Shown in pieces: positions 35,306-46,382 of a stretch of DNA of 64,000 nt (positions are counted from its first letter, which is position 1; each line of letters opens with the position of its first letter). Location: the NCBI RefSeq assembly GCF_000264905.1, contig NW_006763149.1, positions 776,212-840,211 on the forward strand. The letters are read 5' to 3'. Source of the stretch: Stereum hirsutum FP-91666 SS1 (Eukaryota; Basidiomycota; Agaricomycetes; Russulales; Stereaceae). The position numbers were made by a program, and so were the translations under genes. Below the pieces are notes generated by a model that searched no databases, had not been told where the DNA came from, and saw only the letters and a program-made list of their open reading frames with translations.

Positions 35306-38110
35306 CTAGCACTGACGTGTTTTAGGAGGTGAATAGTGAGGGCCGCCATTTTGTGCACTCTCTGCGAGATGTGCAATGGACCCTCCAATACTGCCGTATG
35401 AATCATCCCCCTTCAAATGCTTGCCGACATCGTCGCTGAGGTTTTGTAAAACCTCATGAAGCTCTAAGAGGTTCAACGATGATTTCAAGCTCACTGCATC
35501 ACCTATCAAGGACGCCAGTCCATGAAGCTTAGGTAGCAACTGCGCAACTTCATGATCTACCCGGTTTTGGATCTGGGTAGCTATCGCACGTCGATTCGAG
35601 GATTCGGCTGTGGCCTCCCAATTCTCGCTTTCCTGGTCGCCGACTTTATCTACTATCCCTTTCGCGTCTTCCTAGCGTATCAAAGAGTGGATATTAGCAT
35701 AAGTAACTCATACACGGTGATCAGTCAAGAATACCTTTGTATCCGCCTCTTCTGAAAGCAAATTTTCGAGCTCAGCCTCAGCATCCATAGACGATAGTAT
35801 TTCGGTCGGGGGAAGATTTGGTGGAGGAAGAGTGATGGTATTTGGCATGTCAAGGGGTCTACAAACGATCATGTTCGGCGGTGGGGTCGGAGTAGAGCAA
35901 CCCGTGGGCCAAACGATAAGGGATAATGCCGCAGTGATGGTGTGGGCGAAATTATCGCCATACCACGCTTTGTTTTTAGCCTCAGTATCGAGAGCATCGT
36001 CGCGGGTGGCGGGGAATAAGTAGCAGTCGGGAACCTGTCCAGTGCTCGTCCAGTACTTAATGACCAGACGGAATGCACGGAGATGCTTGCAAGCACCGCC
36101 TCTCTGCAACCAGTCTGGACAGCTGCACGTCGCAGCCCCAGATGCGTGCATCGAAAGCCAGTAGCGCGGATACCCCGATGACGTTACATCAGCAGACGAT
36201 GTGGCACAGGTAGCCCACAGCTCATAAGGCATATTACTTGGTATAGGACAAAGACGACGAGAGTGGCTGATTATAACGGCATCGGCTTCTCTTCTCTCGT
36301 CATCAGAAAACCAGGCGAAAGGGGTGGCGGGCAAATGAGTGTTGTGGTCAGGAATTGTAGCACCTCCAGTGGCGAGAGTAAATCGCTTTCGCCGCCACTC
36401 GAGGTAGTGACGGTCAACGCGAAGTTGGGCGAAGATGCGTGGAAGGATTTTCGTGATCAGATAGAAGATGAGCACGTCGAAACGAAGTCGTCGACCTGCA
36501 CGTTGAAGCTCTGGGAGATCATCATTCTTCAGTACGCCGTTGAATGATTCGAGATGGTTGGTGGTAGGAAGAATGCCGTCAACAGGGACGCCGAGACGAG
36601 TAGCAGCGTCATTTCGTCCCCGCTGAGACCAGCTTTTCCATAGGTCCTCGCTCATCCAGGTGCTGGTCAAGTAATCTAGAAAGATGATACCGGCGGCACC
36701 AAAGGGCGAACTATCTGACTGAGCCTGAAGAATTCGTAGGTAGTTGCGCTCCGAGTCGATTAGGCCTTGGGCGCAGTTATGATCCGTGGTTTGTATAAGA
36801 CTGTCTGTGCGTAAACATCGACAAGCAAGAGCCAAAAACAAGCAGGAAACTCACGCATTCTCGAGGTCACGAAGACGACTATTCACGTTCGTCTTCCAGA
36901 ACGACTCCTCTCGTTTACCCAACAGTGTCGTTCTCTTGTTCGTCCAACATTGCCGAAGATGAAACTTGCAAAGAAGGAGAATAATGTTTGGCCAGACTAT
37001 ACTCAATGCACCACGCTCCTTGGTGTCTGTGTCTGTGATGACTGTTCCTGGTCCGAATGTTCGCCCTGCCGCAGATTTTCGTTTTGTCATCCACTGCTTC
37101 CAGTGGGTCAACAGCTCAGTCAGAATCTTCGTATCGTAGCCCGCATGCGTAGCTCGATTTCCCGTGGGAGCGGAGAAGAGGAACAACGCAATAGGTACCC
37201 CCTTGCGCTCTTCATCGATACCCATTGCAATGAATAGGAGAAGTCGAGAAGTTGAGACACCGAAGGTGCCGTCAAGAATCATCTGTGAGTCGTGAGAATA
37301 CGACCATGCCGCCTGCTCCATGTCACTGGTGCAAATGCACACCTGAAAGCGCTCGCTCTTCTCTGTACGTCGAGCATAATGAAAGACGGCTTCGTAAATA
37401 GCGTGTTTGAAGTTCGGGTGACCAGGCTGCAGCCACTCATCGATATTATACTGTGGTAGATTCTCAACATCGATCCCTTTCGTTTGGTGATGTCGGCGAT
37501 GAAGTCGGCAGTAGTCGGACTTGAGTAATTCGTAGCGGTAGTTGGCTCGAAGTGGATCTGTAGTCTTCTGGTCTCGATAGGCTTGTTGTTCGAAAAGTTC
37601 CGTATTCCGTTTACGCACCGCTCGAATCCTTCGTTCATATAACAAAGAGTGGTAGGTTAGAAGGAGGAAATACCAATAACGGGATGATTTTCTGACCTCG
37701 CGCCACTTGCAAGCTGTGCAAGTGCCACTTCAAGAACGTGAGGATGGAGAGGAACAGCTGGATATCGTACAAGACATGCTTCTCGACACTCGTCGTTATG
37801 ATCGAGAATACCAACAACACGAGTAACGACATTTTGATCCGAGTATGTGACGTCTGCATGAGCCAAGCAACCCGTAAAGTCGTATGGAGCGTGTCGTGAC
37901 CAAGGATCTTGTGGGTTTGTTTTCTTCTGCTGCACGGTAACACGCTGTTGCCTAGCTGCAGTGTTGTATCCACAGGCGCTGATTCATCAAATACAATTGT
38001 TATAGAAGTTACATTGAAGAGCCGTAATACAAATCCTACCACTGAACGAGCACTCGATGAACGTCGCCAGCACGGGTTCTCCACTTCGTACTCCACACCG
38101 TGGTCCAACG
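35306..38110 (-). mobile_element. MULE-type transposase with SWIM zinc finger, apparently intact
   Basis: The minus strand encodes, in order, QQKKTNPQDPWSRHAPYDFTG; HADVTYSDQNVVTRVVGILD; NIDEWLQPGHPNFKHAIYEAV; the catalytic-core block SQMILDGTFGVSTSRLLLF (first Asp); VITDTDTKERGAL (second Asp); LLCKFHLRQCW; NHLESFNGVLKN; and the SWIM finger CSCPDWLQRGGACKH (C-x-C-x9-C-x-H). Introns at about 36790-36850 and 35676-35740 splice in phase, and the last joins a further 110 residues (LLPKLHGLASLIGD, LLELHEVLQNLSDDVGKHL) to a stop at 35306. I see no stop or frameshift from about 37935 to 35306. The 5' end (upstream of about 38050) and the element termini are not resolved. The element lies beside the two gene relics and may have driven local decay. 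Confidence 0.78.
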
Positions 38111-39715
38111 ACTCTCGAGCTGGCCCCGACTTTCAATGTTCAACGAATGGCGAGATAGGAGGTTACGTGCGTCATCTTGGCCAGCGGTGGTGGTGGAGAA
38201 GGTACGGCGGTACACCTGTTGAGCTGTGTACAGCCCCTGGAGAGCTGATTTCTGGTCAGGGCTTAGCCAGAGTCGCTCTAGAGGGACCTATAACTCGGAA
38301 GGTAATAAGATGAACGAACAATCAAAGTACGGCGGTCGACGTACCTTCACAGTATCTCGCCTTTCGTCCCACCAATCTGCGCTCATCTCACCATGCGGGT
38401 TAACAAAACTGGACGGCCTCGGAGAGTCGGCAGGAATACTCTGAACCTAGTCCATGAGCGATGGTATATGGGCCGACTCGGAGACGTCGATTTACGCACT
38501 GTTGTTCCACTTATTGACGTTGCCTACAATAGCACAAACGTTAGCACGTTGGGAGACTGATGTATCGCGTCAAAAAGACATACCATCGGTGAAGCTTGCT
38601 CAGGGGCCGCTATTGCCACCTCGACCTCGGAGTCCAGGACATGTAGAAGCTTCGGCATTGTAAATTGCGGAGGTTAGAGAGGAATTTACAAGCAAAAGAA
38701 AAACCCCAAGACTCTGTGACATGGGAGAGATCACGACTGCGGGGGTTCTGCGAGTGTGACTCTCCTTGGTACGATAGACCCCCAGATCCTGCCCACAAGG
38801 GTTTACCTCATCGCGCACTCTGGACTTGTCGCTCGTATTCCTTCTATCATGCGTGTTGGTACTCGTGCACTTGTGACTACCGGTGCTTTCCCAAATCCTG
38901 TAAGATGGGATACCGGTTTGACAACTCGAGCAGAAACCTCAGAATATATTCTGGAAGACCTTTCGCTACCTATCAGAATACCAAAGCTTGAATGAAAGGC
39001 GTATTGGATATGGGCATGGTGAGGACAAGATTTGGGTCGCTATGACCCAATAGCTCAAGAAGAAGAAGAAATCAGACCGAGCTGGTGCTCTCCTCGTTGT
39101 CTGGTAAAGACAGAGCAGTAACCGGTCTGCTCTCCTCGAAATCATCGTCATTGATGTTCAACGTCCGGCGATTGCAACGCAAATGGCTGCGCAAGCAATT
39201 ACCCCTCTCGATGAACATCGACGGCTGGCCGAACAGTGCCGAGCCAAGTAACCACAGCGTGTTTTTGCAACCCGAAATTTTTCGCAAACCGATGATCTGC
39301 ACCATGCGGAACAACACAGCTCCAAGTGCCTTTGTGGACATACATGAGCATAGTTTGCTCCCGAGTAGTAGATCGGCTGAAAAAAGTAATCGAGAAAAAG
39401 AACATCTGAAGACCACCTTGGGACGAACACGAGGAGTACAGATGGCGGGATTGGTAAACGGCGGGAGAGGGCGCGAGAATCGAACCAAACACTTCGAAGA
39501 AGCACCATCTACGAAGTTGATGGGATGTAGGTGCTGTGGGCGGGCGAAGTTGTTGGCAGCTCCCAACAAAGCAAACCGCCGCCCAAATGGGCAGCAGCCA
39601 CACGTTCCACGCGGACGCGCGCTACGTCACTCTTTGTTCACGCTGCCTAGCCGTCTCACCCAGGTGGCTTGACCTCTTTAAGCGTTCAACTCCGGTAGTA
39701 ATTTGTAGCGATTCA
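38111..39715. other. Gap with overlapping open frames, no supported gene
   Basis: Between the transposase and the SET gene. A plus-strand frame at 38756-38995 (79 codons) and two opposed frames at 39072-39672 are open. The long ones begin at non-ATG codons and have no recognised domain. A 20-base word at 39625-39644 exactly matches 25660-25679. Sequence up to about 39650 may be element debris, and the last part is the promoter of the next gene. Confidence 0.35.
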
Positions 39716-41753
39716 ATGTCATCGAAGAAGCTTGAAAACCTGGTTTCATGGTGTAGTACTCACAATATTCGCATCGACTCTCGAATTGAGCTTATTGACG
39801 ACGGAGCAGAAAAAGGTGTATGTGTCGTTGCACGGAACTCTGTGATCCCACCATACACATCGCGTAAGGCCACTTTTCTTTTGTTCAAATCATAAAAATG
39901 ATGCTGAAATCATCTTAGTTGTCGATATTCCCAAAGCCGCATTGCTCTCCACTCGGACATGCACGCTCTCTAACAAGATGTCCCATGTTCCTTATGGCTC
40001 GGGTGTTCATCTTGCTCTGGCTCTGGCTTTGCACTATGAGCTGTAAGATCGATTCGATTCGAACATTAGAGCCTCACTGATGGTATAATTTTTAAATGTA
40101 TAGATTACTTGGGGATCAGTCGTTATGGTCTGGTTATCTCCAGTCTCTCCCTCTGGAATCCGAACTCTCAATCGGCTTGTTCTGGGCATACAGAGGTTCT
40201 GTGGACGACATTGACGCAGAAAAGGCTAGAGAATGGTTCCTAGGTACAGAAGTCGAGCAATATTTACTTTATCATCCAGATCCAGGTGTCGCTATTCTCG
40301 TACGTATCACTGATCCGCCTTCAGTACCTTGGGACCTTCCTGAAACTAATAGTACTTTTGAAAGACAGAAAGAGATAGAGGAATACTATCGCGACATCGC
40401 CTCACCTCTACTCATGTCACTGGGTGTACTGCACTGGACTATGAGCGGATTTCAGCACGCATACTCTTTGGTCAGCTCTCGAGCATTCATGGTTGATGCC
40501 TACCATGGACTTGCAATGGTACCTATCGCAGATGCGTGAGTATGTCACCCTGTCAATAACATTTTGAGGTAGGATCTGAATGGAGGCCGTTCGTAGATTC
40601 AATCATACGCAAGAGAACCATGTACATCTAGAGGTGAGTAAACTACTATGATTGCGCCACATTTGTGAATTCTCGATTAATATTGGGCGCACTGAACGTA
40701 GACAGACTTCCACGTCTGCGTATCGTGCGGCTCGCTGAGTGAGTGCGTGCATGATGCAGAAGAACTCGACCCCTCCCGAACGTCGAAACACACCACAGCT
40801 GCCAGCATGCCTGGAGCAGCAGTCATTCGTCCTAGTTCAAACTCAGAAGAGGGTGAAAACTCTTGCGAGATGGTCGTCAACGCACCCATATCTCCCTATG
40901 AGGAGGTTTTCAATACCTACGGAGAAAAGCTCACCAATGCAGAGCTCCTGCTCCGCTATGGTTTTACTCTCGACGGGAACGAGAACGATGTGGTTAGCTG
41001 GACCGTGGCCCAAGTCTGGGAGGCTTGTGGTTGTGCTGGGAAAGGGCTGGACGAGAAACACATTATTGACGTGATTCGGACATGGCCCATGCATACGGGA
41101 TGGGAGGACTCCAGCTTAGTGGTCAACACGGATATAGAAGGGGAAACGCCGCCATTGCACATCACGGCAGATGGAGCGATCACTCACCATCTCTGGACGC
41201 TGTGTGTTCTCGCCGCTTGCTCGCCAGAGTGGAAGGGTAAAAGCATAGGTGATATTGTCGCTACTCTTGAGCGTGTCGCGGAAGTACAAAGTCTAGTGGA
41301 GCAGATGTTGGACGAGGGGGAATGCATGGCCAGCGATTCGATGGCATACGAAGCTGTTAGTGCTGAGGTAGGTCGATTGATCAACGAAGGGCAAAGAGCC
41401 GATCTAAAACACGAACGCCAATAGGCCTTACGCAAGGTTTTCGCCACAATCGTGGTCTTATGCAGAAAACGTATGGGTCGGATAGGAGGTGGGATGGGAA
41501 GCGAAGCCATTGGGGAGCATTTGGACGTAAGTCTTTTCCATCGTACTTACAGATCGTGTAGAACACTTCCATGCTGAACGTGTTACAATAGACTATCCCA
41601 AGGGATCACAAGAAGACCCGTGCAGCCATGACACATGCTCTGGAATGTACATCGATGCTGGAAAGTTGCGAGTCGCGCTGGAAGGAGATGGAGGATATCG
41701 TTGGTAGCGATATTCATCATCCGACCTCTGCCTTGAACATAAGATTAATTTAG
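39716..41753 (+). CDS. SET-domain lysine methyltransferase (SETD6/Rkm4-like)
   Basis: Seven exons join in phase: 39716-39863, 39919-40042, 40104-40535, 40597-40633, 40702-41367, 41425-41526 and 41592-41753, giving 556 aa. The split SET domain has an N-terminal part VDIPKAALLSTRTC, a helical iSET insert, the core motif (I)ADAFNHTQENHVHLE that builds the S-adenosylmethionine pocket, and then CEMVVNAPISPYEEVFNTYGEKLTNAELLLRYGF, the Tyr-containing closing motif. The C-terminal helical region is the Rubisco-LSMT-type substrate-binding domain. Yeast Rkm4 methylates a 60S ribosomal protein; a similar substrate here is inference. Extra CVSCGSLSECVHD cysteines follow the NH motif. The gene ends 100 bases from the convergent MYND gene. 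Confidence 0.9.
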
Positions 41754-41853
41754 GCAGGTACACTCTACAACAAACGACGTCGATTTCACATATCCATGAG
41801 CGAGTGTGCGTCCTGAACAGCAGCTTCTCGAAGGAGAATGGAAAAGGCGTGAT

Positions 41854-43839
41854 TTATGATGAGGTGAAGCGAAAGGGCAGTCGTTGAGGCGGAGGAGGGA
41901 TGGGATCCACTCCTGTTATTTGACTCAGATCATCCTTGAATCCGCAGACCAGTTTGTGCTCTTGCCAATCCCTAAAGCATGGTGATCGTGCAAGTGGGCC
42001 CTCAGTCGTAAGTGGAATGCAGAAAGAGACGCAATACTCACCGAATTTGGCAGTCCCCACCACAGTACTCCATAGTCCGACAAGCTTTGCACACATAAAC
42101 ACGCTTTCTACGGCAATCTCTACGCATGCACTGTCGATCGACTTGGATCAACCTTTCGATAGAAGTTAAAAAGTACCATGCGGGATAAAATAACTGCTCG
42201 GTTTCCGGTCGTTCGCGGAACAACCTCTTGACGGCAGGGCTTGGAGAATATTTTATATCGAGACATGCGCGGAGAAGACGGGGTCGAGGAAAATGGCGAC
42301 GAAGGGAAGGGTAAGCCTCTGGGAATAACATTATGGTCTCCAAGACATCCTTGATGACGCAGGACACATATTCTGTGATCTCGAGTTATTCTTTATAATG
42401 TCTTCCCAGCGGAGCAAAGGAGAGCGACTTACGTAGAACCGTGCCAGTGATAGAAGAGTGCAGCAGAAGTACATTTTCTAGCGCATCAAAGATCCCAGAT
42501 CGAGAGAAGGTGTTCATGATAGCTCGCCCCTCCTCTGGACCTGCAGACTCGTCGATCTTCCCCAGGCATATCGAGACGAGCTGGAGTACGGGTAGGACTG
42601 ACCTCGTCACTTCTGGACGAAATTGATCGGTACGGGTGTGCGACTTTAAGACAGAAAAGAGTCGGCCGAACATAGACGTGGACCGGATGCAGGCTTGCAG
42701 GAAACTGCGGTGCGGGTGCAGTTCAAATTTTGCAAGACGGCAGAGTATGGAAGCCAGGCGCAAAGCTTCAAAGTATTGTACGTATGGCATCGTCGAAAGT
42801 GCGCGGGTATATCGAGAGAAAAACATTTGTGGGGAGCCATCGGGAAGACCTTGAAGAAAGGATGTAAAAAGGTGAGGAGGTACAGGGTGGCCTTTTCCTC
42901 GGTAGTCCAGAAGCGAAAACTCGGTTTCGGGATGGGGATCGAAGATCATAGATAAAGCTGTCGTGCAAGCTAAGAAGTCCTTGTCATCGCTGGAGTAAAT
43001 CAAATTGCGACTGAGGACCGAGACAGTGATATCTTGCGGAGAGTCTATGATGCTATGTCCTCGTTAGATATCGAGCAACAAAATAGATAACGATTTGACT
43101 GTACTCTATGAAAGTTGGGTCCAAGAGAACGAGTACTCTCACGAGGTGCGACACAGTAAGCCGCTCTTTGGCGTGCAGGGAAAGCGACTTGATCATATTT
43201 CCGGGTTCATTCCATATCTATAAATCTCATTAGCGATAGGGAGATACTATTGTCGTATCATCGTTGGAGGAATAGGCGTACTCGCTGCATCATGCCATTC
43301 CACTGTGCCTTAACAGTTTCTATGAATCGTCTGTCGGAAGGTCCTCCCGGCAGCCTCAAATGATCACTTGCACAGCACAAAATCTGAAGATATGCTGTAT
43401 ATGGGGATACATATTCCTATGTTCATGGTCGTAAGTCACCCCATCTCTGCACTCAGCGGAAGATGGTAGATTAGACGAACTGACATCTTCCATCACTGCA
43501 GCAATGGAATCCGGAGAGAACTGTGAGACACTTCGTAAGGTGATGATGCCGCGGCATATTTCTTCGACTATACCAGCGTGTACCAGACGCTGCCACGTTC
43601 GTCCACCAGTCTCAGAGGCAGTGAGCACAGCATTCACGGCAGCTGGGTGGCTCTGAACATCCAGGAAACTATATCAGCGATGGAAACAGAATTCATTAGA
43701 GACTTTCAGTTACGTTTGGCGTATCTCCAAAACGCGTCCGAGTAGTAGATGTTCCGATGATGGAGAACATAGCAACGATGCGGGCGGGGTTGGTGTCTAG
43801 AAAGCGGAGCCATTTGGCGTCTTCGAAAGATACCGACAT
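41854..43839 (-). CDS. MYND zinc-finger protein, paralogue C
   Basis: It starts at an ATG at 43839 (MSVSFEDAKWLRFLDTNPAR) and stops at 41854. It has the same block order as the pair at 20.7-24.9 kb: DTNPARIVAMF, AVNAVLTASETGGRTWQRLV, an all-helical middle, SLRRHFPRPRLLRACLDIKY, then the MYND finger CMRRDC, CKACRTMEYC, CQIRDWQEHKLVCGF and the tail PQRLPFRFTSS. The finger again shows C-x4-C spacing and an intron between CQIR and DWQEH, at the same point as in A and B. No catalytic domain is visible. The role is unknown; MYND fingers usually mediate protein contacts. It is convergent with the SET gene, 100 bases apart. Confidence 0.82.
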
Positions 43840-44962
43840 GGCTCTATTGGTTGACTTGAAGTCACAGTCAGTTGAAGGGTATAAGAGTGATTAGATGTCG
43901 AAGGTGTTGCATGATCTCAGCATCTGAGAGCATTCTGTAATGAGGACAGGCTTACAATTCGAGTGGGAGGGCTGCTACCCTCTGATACTCAATGCAAGCT
44001 CGAGGTTGATGTCTGTGTGGCACTGAGACGATCGACAAAAAGCAAGACTTGAGACTAATATCTTGAGCTAGAGAAGTTCGTTCTGTACTGAAAGAGTCGG
44101 TGGCTCTGAACTATGGCATATAGGAAATGAGCAAAGAGATAGGATCGTCCGGGTAGTCTCCCAAAGGCAGAGTAGACGAGATTTCAACCGGGCAAGCGAG
44201 GATCAGGAAGGAGAAATCGAGAGTGGTGTGGCAAGCTTTCGTGGGAATGTCTGCGGCTGATCCCGGATTAAGTCGACCGTCGAAACTCTCACAATTTGCT
44301 CACAATCCCACCGTCCTGAATATCCTTGGCTCTGAATTATTTCGGTGAGGGCTCCTCATCATGTCCTCAAAACACACGGGGAATACGCTTGAAAGCCATG
44401 CTCACCGTTGCGAACTCCGACTCATGCTCTCTTCAACTCGAATGATGGTCTCATTTGTCGTTTTGAATTTGGTCTGCGCTCGCTCTTGTGGTTACTCGTT
44501 GATTTGGACTGGATGGAAAACCCCTTGGAATTGGCCTGCCTACTGCTCCTCTTTTTCTCCTCGTGATATAATACTCCACTATTCTGCGTACCAGGAGATC
44601 CAGCTCATTCTGTGGGCCGACCCCAAGGCCCTCTGCTTGCTATGGGTTTTCCACAGTAAACGGAGAAACCGCGGTAGAGTATTATTCATCCCCTCACGAG
44701 ACTTTGTCTCTCTTCCATTCACGATTCTTTCGTCCCAGAGTCGCTGTATATCGAGGTCTATCGTCGTCTTTATCTGGGTTTTTGACTGTCACGAGCTCAC
44801 TTTCTCGACGACTTGAGCCAGATCGCTCGACCATGTCCACGCAAATGCTCAATGCGACCGTCATCGGCAGCTGCAATATTTGAAGCGGGACAGCTCATAA
44901 GTAGGTCATGTACAAAGAGCGGACGAGATGACCGAGGCCTTCTTTTTCTCGACGCTGCAGAG
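43840..44962. other. Divergent intergenic region
   Basis: This lies between the divergent MYND and CE16 genes. One ATG-initiated plus-strand frame, 44361-44816 (151 codons, Cys/Trp/Phe-rich), is open, but it has no recognised domain and unusual composition, so I do not call it. No repeat or RNA gene was seen. Confidence 0.35.
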
Positions 44963-46382
44963 ATGTTCGTCATGCATACTTGGTTGCTACCTGCGGTCTC
45001 GTTCCTCGTCTTGGTTTCGTCTGAATGTTTTGCTCAAACGACGACTGTTGCGACTTCGAGCGCCGTTACACCTACATTTCCTCCGGGAGCGACGGCCACA
45101 CCTGCGAGGGGTGTAAACTACTGGTTTAGCTTGTACGCTACACCCTTTCCTCTCTCTTCAGATCTGCCTGTGTTAATGGCGACATTGACAGCGGAGATTC
45201 GTACACGCAGACCCAGTTCGCGAACAATGGAACACTCCCCTCTCCAGATAACCCAATGGGCAACCCTCCTTTCCCAGTACGTACACCTCTCCCACCACAA
45301 AATCCGCGTTGATCCTCAACGTTTTTGTTCCCCAAGGGCTTCACAGCCGTCGGCGGCATAAACTGGATCGACCAAGCCACCTTCACATCCAATCACTCCC
45401 TCGTCCTAACCTACAACTACGCCTTCGGGGGCGCCACGATCAACGCCTCGCTCGTAACACCGTTCGAACCTCAAGTGCTCTCCCTCGGCGACCAGGTCCA
45501 CGAATTCCTCATGCAGCCCGACGTGGGGACGGGACAGAAGGTTTGGAAGAGCGAGAACGCACTGGCTTCGATATGGCTGGGGACGAATGATGTGGCGGGG
45601 AGCTTCGCGGCGAATCCTGATTATGGACCATTTGCGGATTTGTTGATGGATAATTATTTTGAGTTGGTGCAGGATCTAGTGCGTTGTCGTTCGACTTTCT
45701 GTTGAGTTATGTGGAGCGAGAACTGACGAAGTTATTATACTCGCTACGAATCCATAGTTGTAAGTATCGTTGTTGGTCACATAGGAGTCAGTAAGATACA
45801 GTACTCATGCGCCACATTTGGTTCAGTGGCGCCGGCCTGAGGAACTTCCTCTTCCTCAACGCCCCAGCAGTCGACCGTACACCGATGGTACGCCTCACGT
45901 CCTCATCTCCCGTCCACATTCAACTATCCAGTTTCATCCTTCTTCTCCCTACTCACTTACCCACGCACTACACAGATAATCGCCGAAGGCCTCAACGCCA
46001 CCACCCAAGCGCGCAACGCCGTCAACATCTACAATACCAAACTGAACGAACGAAGGCTTAACTTCGCAGCCACCCACCCCGGCGTGCGCACTTTTCTGTT
46101 CGACGCCGATAAGGCATTCAACACTATTCTCGATAATCTGCCCGCGTTCAATTTTACGAATAATCAGACGGATTTTGGGAACGAGGGGGATTTCTGGGGG
46201 TGAGTGCGCTTTCTCTCGTTTCTATGATGTTTCGCGAAACTTCTGGTGCTGACTGAGATGTGTTTTGTTGGGGTTGTTACGGTCGATGGATGTGTAGGAA
46301 TAATTTCCACCCGTCGAGTCAGGCTCAGGTTATCTTTGGCAATCAGATTGGGTTCGAGGTGCTGAAGGGGACGGTTTGGTAG
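44963..46382 (+). CDS. CE16/GDSL carbohydrate acetylesterase without CBM1
   Basis: The ATG at 44963 opens a signal peptide (LLPAVSFLVLVSSECFAQ) and a short Thr/Ser/Pro spacer (SSAVTPTFPPGATATPARG). The SGNH blocks follow: NYWFSFGDSYTQTQF (GDS spans a splice site, as in the gene at 14.3 kb), FTAVGGINWIDQATF, YNYAFGGATINASL, IWLGTNDVAGSF, ARNFLFLNAPAVDRTPM and a final DFWGNNFHPSSQAQV with the catalytic Asp/His. It ends GTVW with TAG at 46380-46382, the same C-terminus as the CBM1-bearing paralogue. Likely secreted and acting on soluble acetylated oligosaccharides, since it lacks the cellulose anchor; that role is inference. Confidence 0.87.

Noticed and set aside
39072..39672. Two opposed frames of 165 and 195 codons before the SET gene
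   Set aside because: Both start at non-ATG codons and overlap one another, with no domain in either.
44361..44816. 151-codon ATG frame between MYND C and CE16
   Set aside because: No recognised domain, with unusual Cys/Trp/Phe/Arg composition and no intron although neighbours are intron-rich; too weak to call.
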